From Candidatus Kariarchaeota archaeon (lineage in GTDB: Archaea; Asgardarchaeota; Heimdallarchaeia; Heimdallarchaeales; Kariarchaeaceae): a stretch of DNA of 20,814 bases. A program made the position numbers and the translations under genes. Below are positions 14,547 to 20,814 of the stretch, in pieces; the first letter of the stretch is position 1, and every line of letters starts with the position of its first letter. A model generated the notes under the pieces. The model was not told the origin of the DNA and made no database searches. It saw only the letters and a program-made list of their open reading frames with translations. The stretch covers positions 1 through 20,814 of the forward strand of contig JAEOUB010000505.1 in NCBI GenBank assembly GCA_016839545.1, given 5' to 3'.

Positions 14547-16388
14547 TCAGTCAAAAAAGTTGAGAGATACAAGACGCATAAAGAGCTCTGTGACATGGTA
14601 TAGTATAACTTCAGAGACATCGTATGCATTCTTAATATCATACACATAGAACCCTTCTGAGTTCATGATTGCTTCATGAATGATATCAGAGGAATGAGCC
14701 AGCTGTTTCTCAATCATCGCAAAATTCGTGTGATCGACATTGGCCAAGAAATAAACAAAATTGAAACTGAACTTCTGACGGATCAAGATCGTGATATCAC
14801 CGAATTTGAATCCTGAGAAATCTTCCTCAGATTCAAAAAGTTCGGCACTGAACATTTCCATGCTCGATACGAACCCTGCAAATAGTTGCTCATCAAAATT
14901 AATGGTTCTACCAGCGCTGTTGGGCCAAAGTTTGCGAAAATAGGGGAAATCATCATTCATTATGAAAATACCGTAAAATTCAGGGATTTTGCTGATCCGG
15001 TATGCAGAATCATTGGAGCGTAACATTGATCGCGTGACAACAGAGCGATGGAGTGAATTTTCTGAATTGTCAGGTTGAGTTCCAAGTAATTGTGTTCTGA
15101 TTTTCAGTGATTGCTGAAAGGCATCATCAATTAACTTCTCTACCTCCTCTGCAGTATCATCAATGTCAAAGACATAATCGATGAAGTCATCGTTCAAACT
15201 TCGCATCAGGTTCTGCGAATTGAACTGTCGTAGTGACGCCATTGTCTGGATTTCAGGTTTAATGTCCTTTGCCTGGTTGGCGAGCACAAGACTTGATTCA
15301 AACTCATCCAGTTGATCCAGAATAAGAATATCAACCTCATAATTTAGTAGATAGTCAATTACCTCAGTGGATCGGGTAAATCTTTGAAAATTATATTTCT
15401 CTAAATCAGATCTCAATAGCCTGTTTACGCTTTCTGATTGAGCTCCATAGTACACAACGTTGAGTTTTCGAGAGAAATCTACTATTTTCTTGTGTGTCTT
15501 TGAGAAGTAATCTGCAATAATCTCGATCTCCTCGTCAATCTCATCTGGTGTAGGTTTCTCGGATCGGAGGAAATCAAAATAGTGGATATTCATTCTCTTG
15601 ATAACTCGATTAATCTCATTTTCTATCGTCTGATAACTCTGCTTTGAGAGCTCTTTGAAGAAGAACATGAACTGGATATCTCCCTCGGTATGCATTACCA
15701 CAGACAGTCCACCAAAATTGATCTCACGGAAGAATGAATCCTCCTCGAACAACTGTTCTCCTAGCAATGATATAGCACTGATATACCCTGTAATCAAGTA
15801 TTCATCAACCCGAAAGCTGTCAGAATAGAATTTGGCAAACTTGGTCATTGATGCATAGATAACGACCATTCCCAGGAATTCCAGATCCTCGGTGCTGTGT
15901 TGATCCAGGCTAGGGTCATGAAACATGTAGTAAGATGGAGAGAATTTGGGAGGATCCTTTGTGACAAGATTGTACAGTTGAGAATTAATCTGAAATTTTG
16001 CATACTGTTCTAGGATAATAGATGAAGCCGAGAATGAGTCAATTGGTATTGGAATCAGAGCATCAACTGAACCGACATTGATCAGATCCCTGATGAAGTC
16101 ATTATCATAATGAGAGCTGATTATGACGATTCTGGTTAATGGTAGATTGTCTCGTATCAATCTACTGAGTGTCACTGAATTGACGTCTGATGCATCCTCG
16201 TCGATGATAACAATTGAAAATTGCTCCTGAGTAAGAAGCTTCACGGCATCTACCGCTTTAATTACATGGACTACCCTTGTGAAACTGCGGATCTCCTGGA
16301 GACTGAGTGAGAAATCAAAAGATGATTCCGAATTACCGACGATAAGAATATCGTTGATTTCTGCCTCATCAATATCAGCCTCGAGCAT
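14547..16388 (-). CDS. Tandem (receiver-like + longin-like) x2 signalling protein
   Basis: The 613-residue protein consists of two copies of a roughly 300-residue unit. Unit one: receiver-like fold about 12-130 (INDILIVGNSE, then IVIIDEDASD with Asp63/Asp65) and a longin/roadblock-like sensor about 170-270. Unit two: receiver-like about 308-430 (LNVVYYGAQSE, VDILILDQLDE with Asp358) and a second longin-like domain about 470-575. The longin copies share L-x-x-G-[FY]-[IV]-S-[AS] followed 9-10 residues later by LFE and then an FG strand. Both receivers lack the N-terminal acidic pair and the conserved lysine after beta-5, so phosphotransfer is doubtful. No membrane segment is present. AGGTG shortly before the ATG is a plausible ribosome-binding site and ACTTAATAC about 37-45 nt upstream a TATA box. 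Longin/roadblock domains in Asgard archaea commonly work with small GTPases; a role in such a circuit is my inference. Confidence 0.75.
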   Translation of the reverse strand: MLEADIDEAEINDILIVGNSESSFDFSLSLQEIRSFTRVVHVIKAVDAVKLLTQEQFSIVIIDEDASDVNSVTLSRLIRDNLPLTRIVIISSHYDNDFIRDLINVGSVDALIPIPIDSFSASSIILEQYAKFQINSQLYNLVTKDPPKFSPSYYMFHDPSLDQHSTEDLEFLGMVVIYASMTKFAKFYSDSFRVDEYLITGYISAISLLGEQLFEEDSFFREINFGGLSVVMHTEGDIQFMFFFKELSKQSYQTIENEINRVIKRMNIHYFDFLRSEKPTPDEIDEEIEIIADYFSKTHKKIVDFSRKLNVVYYGAQSESVNRLLRSDLEKYNFQRFTRSTEVIDYLLNYEVDILILDQLDEFESSLVLANQAKDIKPEIQTMASLRQFNSQNLMRSLNDDFIDYVFDIDDTAEEVEKLIDDAFQQSLKIRTQLLGTQPDNSENSLHRSVVTRSMLRSNDSAYRISKIPEFYGIFIMNDDFPYFRKLWPNSAGRTINFDEQLFAGFVSSMEMFSAELFESEEDFSGFKFGDITILIRQKFSFNFVYFLANVDHTNFAMIEKQLAHSSDIIHEAIMNSEGFYVYDIKNAYDVSEVILYHVTELFMRLVSLNFFD

Positions 16389-16556
16389 AATCTACACCTG
16401 AAAATGGTTTCAGCATTCTCCATGTATTAAGTATTGTAATAAATCCAACCATCGACCAGACTGAAAATAGGCAGAATGATCACGATTACTATGAGCATAG
16501 AAAATCACTACAGCGTCCAAACCTTGATATGATGATTGAATGATAGATCGTTGGGT

Positions 16557-18164
16557 ATGACAGTTGATCCCATTTCACTCACTATATACCAGCGTCGCTT
16601 GGAGTCAATTGCAGATGAAATGAGTCATGTCTTAAGACGGACTGCATACTCTCCCAATATCAAGGAGAGGGCTGACTTCTCTTGTGCGATTTTTGATCAT
16701 GAGGGTAACCTTCTAGCTCAGGCTGAGGCAATTCCTGTTCATTTAGGATCGATGCCATTTGTCGCAAAACCGATAATCAAGATGTTTCCAAACCTCAGAC
16801 CAGGAGATGCTATAGTTACCAACTCACCAAGATCAGAGTTTGGAGGGACGCATCTTCCAGATATCACCTTATTAGCGCCTGTATTTTTAGATGATAAACT
16901 GTCATTTGTTGTAGCCAACCGAGCACATCATGCCGATGTTGGTGGAATAGCGCCTGGATCACTACCAGCCAAATCAACTGAGATCTTTCAGGAGGGATTG
17001 ATTATTCCACCAGTTCGTCTGTATCAGAGTGGAGAGGAGAATTCTGATCTGATGCGGTTTATCATGGAAAATGTAAGAACACCATATGAAAGACGTGGAG
17101 ATCTCAGAGCGCAGTATTCTTCACTCAGATTAGGTGTCAAACGATTGCATGAGTTACGAGATGAACAATCTGATTGGGATTTTGGGTCTCTTCAGAAGGA
17201 ACTACGTGAGACATCCTATACGGGTACCAAAAAATTACTTGAAGAATACGGAGAGGGAGTGGGTTCATTTCAAGACTATCTTGATAATGACGGAAATGGA
17301 AAACCGGCCCTGATCCGGTGTCAAGTGACTCTTGGAGGAGGCATGATAACATTCGACTTCACCGGATCTGATCCTGAGACACCAGGTAACTGTAATGCCC
17401 CACTATCGGTGACCACTTCTGCCTGTTACTATGCTGTCAGATTACTCACAGGCAGATCAGTTCCCACCAACGAGGGTTGTTTTGGTCCTGTAACGGTGAT
17501 TGCACCTGAGAATTCTATAGTCAACCCCTCTCGAAATGCGGCAACCTCGAGTGCAAATACCGAGACATCTCAACGAATTACTGATGTGATACTCGGGGCA
17601 TTATCAAACTTCATTGATCTTCCCGTTGCTTCTCAAGGGACAATGAATAACTTGATCATAGGAGGGAAACATAATGGAGAAAACTGGAGTATCTACGAGA
17701 CGATAGGTGGTGGAACGGGTGGAGGACCAACAGGAGAGGGGACGGATGCAATTCAATCCCATATGACAAACACTGAGAATACACCAGTTGAAGCTCTTGA
17801 ACTTGCCTACCCTCTTCGAGTGAATGAGTACAGTATCCGGGTTGGGAGCGGAGGAAAAGGGGAAAAGAGAGGAGGCAATGGTATTATCCGGGAAATTGAA
17901 CTTCTCGACACTGCCACCATTAATATCCAATCAGAAAGACGAGTGTACCCACCTTATGGAAGCCATGATGAAAATCAAGGGAGTGTAGGAAAAAACATCT
18001 TCAAATTTCCCTCTCCTCTCTCAGGCGATGGTATGATTATAAATGAGGACGATGGATGGGATTCCTCTACCTCCCGTGTGGTGATCCCAAACGCTCCGAA
18101 GGGATCTACTATCCGAATCGAGACTCCAGGCGGTGGCGGGTGGTCAGGTGATGAGAATGACTGA
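16557..18164 (+). CDS. hyuB: Hydantoinase B / oxoprolinase family protein
   Basis: The protein (535 residues from the ATG at 16557) is a typical HyuB subunit. Recognisable blocks in order are RRTAYSPNIKERADFSCAIFD (28-47), a NSPRSEFGGTHLPDITL stretch (89-105; His99 and Asp102), NRAHHADVGGIAPGS (121-135; His124, His125 and Asp127), GCFGPVTVIAPENSIVNP, the glycine-rich ETIGGGTGGGPTGEG, and the C-terminal ETPGGGGWSG. These are the likely metal-binding and core residues of the family, which hydrolyses five-membered cyclic amides (hydantoins, 5-oxoproline) together with an ATP-using HyuA subunit. No HyuA is in the window. An upstream TTG at 16536 would add seven residues; ATG 16557 matches family starts (MTVDPISL). 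The 3' end overlaps the next gene by 8 nt, so the two form an operon. Confidence 0.86.
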   Translation: MTVDPISLTIYQRRLESIADEMSHVLRRTAYSPNIKERADFSCAIFDHEGNLLAQAEAIPVHLGSMPFVAKPIIKMFPNLRPGDAIVTNSPRSEFGGTHLPDITLLAPVFLDDKLSFVVANRAHHADVGGIAPGSLPAKSTEIFQEGLIIPPVRLYQSGEENSDLMRFIMENVRTPYERRGDLRAQYSSLRLGVKRLHELRDEQSDWDFGSLQKELRETSYTGTKKLLEEYGEGVGSFQDYLDNDGNGKPALIRCQVTLGGGMITFDFTGSDPETPGNCNAPLSVTTSACYYAVRLLTGRSVPTNEGCFGPVTVIAPENSIVNPSRNAATSSANTETSQRITDVILGALSNFIDLPVASQGTMNNLIIGGKHNGENWSIYETIGGGTGGGPTGEGTDAIQSHMTNTENTPVEALELAYPLRVNEYSIRVGSGGKGEKRGGNGIIREIELLDTATINIQSERRVYPPYGSHDENQGSVGKNIFKFPSPLSGDGMIINEDDGWDSSTSRVVIPNAPKGSTIRIETPGGGGWSGDEND

Positions 18165-19413
18165 AAACACAAATAACTCAGCCTCAAATGATGTCAACAG
18201 AAAAGGAGTGCTTGTCATATCACCTTCTGAGGTTTACCGAGACACTTTGAAAACATATCTCGCTGAATTGAATTACAGGATTGATGGGGTATTTGAAACG
18301 GTTGAAGCAAGTTACGTGGTCTTCCGGACCAATCAACCAGATCTCATCATATTTGATGCTATTACCACACAGAGTGAACTGATCAGCTACTCGTCCCTGC
18401 TTCGGGAAGAAGGTCAGGACATCCCTACATTAGTTATTCACAGTGGAGAAGGTTTCACAATCAGCCATTCCAAAATTGATTTTCTCTTCCCACCGATCAG
18501 TCCCATAGAACTTGAAAAGAAACTCGAGGCATTCCTTGTAACTGAAAGCAGAGAAAGTGATGAAGTAAGATTTAATGAATTTGTCAATTTCACCTCAGAG
18601 ACACTTTTGAAAATTGCACCCGAGTTTGGAAGAGCTGAGATCCAGAGAATTATACAGGACTCAATGGAAGAATTTGCCGGAACAAATCCAGCCACTATCT
18701 CACTTGAAAGTGACTCAATGCGTGTGCAATTCTCAGAGAAAATCAATCTGGAGGCGGTAAGACCTCTATATACTCGAATGCTCAGGAATATGACGTCAAA
18801 AATCAATTCCAAAATGGAGGCGGACTGGGGAGGTTCATTGATTGAGGACGCACTTGAGTCTGTAACAATTGCACTTCAGGAACTACCACAGGCTGCAATT
18901 GATGTGGTAACGGAAGTTGGAAAAGGATATCACGAGGTATTGAAGAAATTCAAGCGTGCAGTACCTGATCACATAACCCTAGACAAGAATATCATTGCAA
19001 CAAAGTTGGTACTCACAGATCTAGGCCCAGAAGTACGTTTACTATATACCTCTGATGAGGCTTTTAGAGAAGAATTTGATGTTACAGTGGCCTCGCAACT
19101 GATCACACTCGTAGGACAGGGATCAAACTACCATGAGGGAGTTTTCGGTCCTTTACCCATACCTAGAACTAATGATATTATTGCGATACTGTGGTCAAAA
19201 GTGATGAATTCCAATATTCAAGATGTCAGAATGGCAGGGAAAACGTTAGTTGTTGTTGCTCTAGGCTTCAGACAGGAGATAATCAATTTGGTACCTGACA
19301 GGGAAACACTTGGCAAGATATTCTCTGATCTAAGTTCAATAACTCACGAAGAAAATATCAATATCATGCTGCTCGAGAAAATTGCAGAGAAGTTCAGAGG
19401 GCATCTTCTTTAG
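18157..19413 (+). CDS. Pseudo-receiver protein with C-terminal longin-like domain
   Basis: From the ATG at 18157 the protein has 418 residues. About 16-128 form a receiver-like domain (KGVLVISPSEVYRDTLKTYL, then PDLIIFDAIT with Asp67, and DFLFPPISPIELEKKL at its end). The acidic pair after the first strand and the lysine before the final proline are missing, so phosphorylation is doubtful. About 137-265 are charged and helical. The C-terminal part, 283-395, has a longin/roadblock-like look (ATKLVLTDLGPEVRLLYT, a helix with SQLITLVGQG, then IIAILWSKV and TLVVVALGFRQEI). The start rests on GGTGA at 18147-18151, five nt upstream; ATG 18151 and GTG 18133 are also in frame. It overlaps the end of hyuB by 8 nt (ATGACTGA), suggesting translational coupling. 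It converges on, and overlaps by 4 nt, the flavoprotein gene. Confidence 0.7.
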   Translation: MTENTNNSASNDVNRKGVLVISPSEVYRDTLKTYLAELNYRIDGVFETVEASYVVFRTNQPDLIIFDAITTQSELISYSSLLREEGQDIPTLVIHSGEGFTISHSKIDFLFPPISPIELEKKLEAFLVTESRESDEVRFNEFVNFTSETLLKIAPEFGRAEIQRIIQDSMEEFAGTNPATISLESDSMRVQFSEKINLEAVRPLYTRMLRNMTSKINSKMEADWGGSLIEDALESVTIALQELPQAAIDVVTEVGKGYHEVLKKFKRAVPDHITLDKNIIATKLVLTDLGPEVRLLYTSDEAFREEFDVTVASQLITLVGQGSNYHEGVFGPLPIPRTNDIIAILWSKVMNSNIQDVRMAGKTLVVVALGFRQEIINLVPDRETLGKIFSDLSSITHEENINIMLLEKIAEKFRGHLL

Positions 19414-20309
19414 TTTATACCAAGTTTTGCTTTTAGAACCTCAAACAGCCTGTTGGCATGATCCAGAGCACCTTCGTAATTCGAGGTTTTACCGGTGATA
19501 TCACCCATGGCATAGACGTTTTCTGCAGACGTCTTGAATTCTTCATCAATCTGCACGTGACCCTCATGTGCATTGAGAGAGAGGGGACTAAGAAATTCAA
19601 GAGACGGGACAGGTTTCCCTTCAACAAAAAGACCTCGCACTTTCAAAACTTGGGATCCGGATGAATGATCGAAACTTATCTCCTCAAGTACCTCATCTCC
19701 ACGTGCAGACAGGTTAGTTACATTCTCAAAAACATCAATCCCATCGAGTTGAGGGGCATTACCCGATCCATACCAAAGCAGGGATACCGGGCTAGTATGC
19801 TGTTTCATAAGCTTTGCTGCACGAATGGTATACTCATGGTTACCCACAATCGCGACCGGTTTTTCCCTGTATAGTGGAAAGTCACAAACTGTGCAGTCTG
19901 AAATACCTTTATGGAAGAGATCAGCCTCTCCATCAAAACCCAGGGACTTTTGTTTCTTCCCCGTTGCAATCACAACTATCTTGGTTGTAAAATTTTGGAA
20001 TTTTGTGAGAACTTTGTATCCACCCTCAGTGAGCTCTATTCCGGTGCACAGAGAGCTTCGATGCGAGATCTGTTTAGCTTTCAGATTTTCCATCTCTTCC
20101 TCAATAAATTTGAGACCAACAGTGCCTTCGGGGAGAGGTGTATTTTCCAATACCCCAGCTTTTGCCAACTGAGATTCAAATGGAGATCCGAGTAACCAGA
20201 ATTTGACACCAGTGTCAGCTAGTTTTGAAGCAAGATTGATACCGCTTACACCTGCCCCTATGATAATGAGGTCTGTGTCAATGTCTGGAGGCGTGGGTCG
20301 CATGGACAT
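19410..20309 (-). CDS. Thioredoxin-reductase-like flavoprotein with CxxC, atypical NAD(P) site
   Basis: The 299-residue protein has the FAD-binding GAGVSG (residues 18-23), the C-terminal FAD motif VYAMGDITG (265-273) and a redox-active CTVCD pair (Cys139 and Cys142) in the same place as the CATCD of low-molecular-weight thioredoxin reductases. The nucleotide-binding region, normally VGGGDSA...HRRxxxR, reads VGNHEYTIRAAKLM and VSLLWYGSG, so NADPH recognition is not supported; some archaeal homologues use ferredoxin or another reductant instead. It is cytosolic. It lies opposite the BshC-like gene across a 121-nt divergent promoter region, which suggests a link to low-molecular-weight thiol or thioredoxin redox chemistry. 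The YpdA bacillithiol-disulfide reductases lack this CxxC, so it is not a simple Bdr. A TATA-like TTTTTAAGC lies at 20340-20332, 23-31 nt before the ATG. Confidence 0.78.
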   Translation of the reverse strand: MSMRPTPPDIDTDLIIIGAGVSGINLASKLADTGVKFWLLGSPFESQLAKAGVLENTPLPEGTVGLKFIEEEMENLKAKQISHRSSLCTGIELTEGGYKVLTKFQNFTTKIVVIATGKKQKSLGFDGEADLFHKGISDCTVCDFPLYREKPVAIVGNHEYTIRAAKLMKQHTSPVSLLWYGSGNAPQLDGIDVFENVTNLSARGDEVLEEISFDHSSGSQVLKVRGLFVEGKPVPSLEFLSPLSLNAHEGHVQIDEEFKTSAENVYAMGDITGKTSNYEGALDHANRLFEVLKAKLGIN

Positions 20310-20330
20310 TATCCAAGTTTTATTCGTTAC

Positions 20331-20410
20331 TGCTTAAAAATAAATCCCAACATAATTACTGAGAAGTGAGATTTGCCTAGGAATTGGAAAGAAAGCATAA
20401 CATTAAGTTT
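20331..20410. promoter_or_regulatory. Divergent core promoters of flavoprotein and BshC-like genes
   Basis: Minus-strand TTTTTAAGCA at 20340-20331 and plus-strand ATTAAGTTT at 20402-20410 each lie about 21-31 nt from their respective ATG (20309 and 20431). The two boxes are about 60 nt apart, so one bound regulator could affect both genes. No clear palindrome was seen between them. Confidence 0.45.
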
Positions 20411-20430
20411 GCCTATCGAAAGGGCACCAT

Positions 20431-20814
20431 ATGAGATCAAACCCCAACGATCTGTATATCCAAGCCTCTCGAAATCAGTTGAATGATATACCTTTCTGGG
20501 GTACTGTTCCAAGAACACTCACAGAAGCAGTTCAGCTGGCAAATAGCCAGCCTTTTGAGAGGAAAAGAACTGAAGATCTTGCCCATTTGATAGAGATCCT
20601 AAGATCATATCACAAAGATCTCGGTATCTACTCATCCAAAGTTGAGATGCATCTCAAAAGACTAGAGCAGGGGTCTGTACTTGTTGGTCAACAACCTGTG
20701 GTGATGGGCGGTCCGGGATTGATTGCCAACAAACTGGCATGCCTTCTGGTCCTTTCTGATATCTTTGAGGAGCAGGACTCAGCTTTGGCCCCGGTCTTCT
20801 TCGTTGGGGATTAC
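20431..20814 (+). CDS. bshC: BshC-like bacillithiol (cysteine-adding) enzyme, N-terminal part
   Basis: I translated 128 residues from the ATG at 20431 to the window edge; the frame stays open. The opening (LYIQASRNQLNDIPFWG) is not itself diagnostic. The diagnostic block is VLVGQQPVVMGGPGLIANKLACLLVLSDIF followed by LAPVFFVGDY, which corresponds to the V-x-GQQ-x-x-x-x-GP-x-x-x-x-x-K...PVFW(I/V)A-x-(E/D)D region of BshC (COG4365). BshC joins cysteine to glucosaminyl-malate, the last step of bacillithiol synthesis in Firmicutes and others; the archaeal homologue may make another thiol. BshA and BshB are not in the window. A TATA-like ATTAAGTTT lies 21-29 nt upstream of the start. It is divergent from the CxxC flavoprotein. 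Confidence 0.75.
   Translation, partial: MRSNPNDLYIQASRNQLNDIPFWGTVPRTLTEAVQLANSQPFERKRTEDLAHLIEILRSYHKDLGIYSSKVEMHLKRLEQGSVLVGQQPVVMGGPGLIANKLACLLVLSDIFEEQDSALAPVFFVGDY

Noticed and set aside
16536..16556. TTG start for hyuB
   Set aside because: The seven extra residues are not family-like, whereas ATG 16557 gives the normal HyuB N-terminus.
1..20814. CRISPR arrays, tRNA/rRNA genes, insertion sequences
   Set aside because: I looked for repeat-spacer periodicity, cloverleaf-like sequences, conserved rRNA stretches and transposase motifs and saw none; a computational scan would be more sensitive.

Overview
The window looks like a piece of an archaeal chromosome, most likely from an Asgard archaeon of the Heimdallarchaeia type. 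Several independent signs support this. Many start codons have an archaeal TATA-like box (T-rich, often TTTAAG) about 21-32 nt upstream and no room for a long leader. The aldolase is the archaeal/FbaB class I type. There are longin-like sensor modules joined to receiver-like domains, and a small protein resembling the eukaryotic Costars/ABRACL family. Heme O synthase suggests an aerobic lineage. Composition is moderate, somewhat AT-rich, and genes are densely packed. The assignment is an inference; no rRNA or marker gene is present. I found no tRNA, rRNA, insertion sequence or CRISPR array, and no gene-free stretch exceeds about 190 bases.

Left part (1-6531) is mostly metabolism. A truncated methylmalonyl-CoA epimerase lies downstream of heme O synthase (ctaB) on the minus strand. 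On the plus strand follow a four-CBS-domain protein, an M20 metallopeptidase with all metal ligands intact, a small predicted winged-helix regulator with an inverted repeat around its TATA box, a beta-CASP metallo-beta-lactamase nuclease, and a class I fructose-bisphosphate aldolase.

Middle part (6545-10158) is more accessory. Two co-directional hypothetical genes (a ribbon-helix-helix-like protein and a coiled-coil protein) overlap at their ends and sit behind a very AT-rich spacer holding a family of related palindromes. A methyltransferase is divergent from an aldo/keto reductase across another palindromic site. Then come an alpha/beta-hydrolase-like protein that has lost its nucleophile serine and the Costars-like small protein.

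Right part (10317-20814) carries large, unusual Asgard-style genes: a membrane protein with about 10 helices fused to a long HEAT-repeat region; a stomatin/SPFH protein; a 613-residue protein built from two tandem receiver-like plus longin-like units; a hydantoinase/oxoprolinase B subunit without its usual A partner, overlapping the start of another pseudo-receiver/longin-like protein; and a divergent pair made of a thioredoxin-reductase-like flavoprotein without a recognisable NADPH motif and a truncated BshC-like bacillithiol (cysteine-adding) enzyme. The last pair suggests low-molecular-weight thiol chemistry, and the receiver/longin proteins suggest a signalling system linked to small GTPases or membranes. 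Both readings are inferences.
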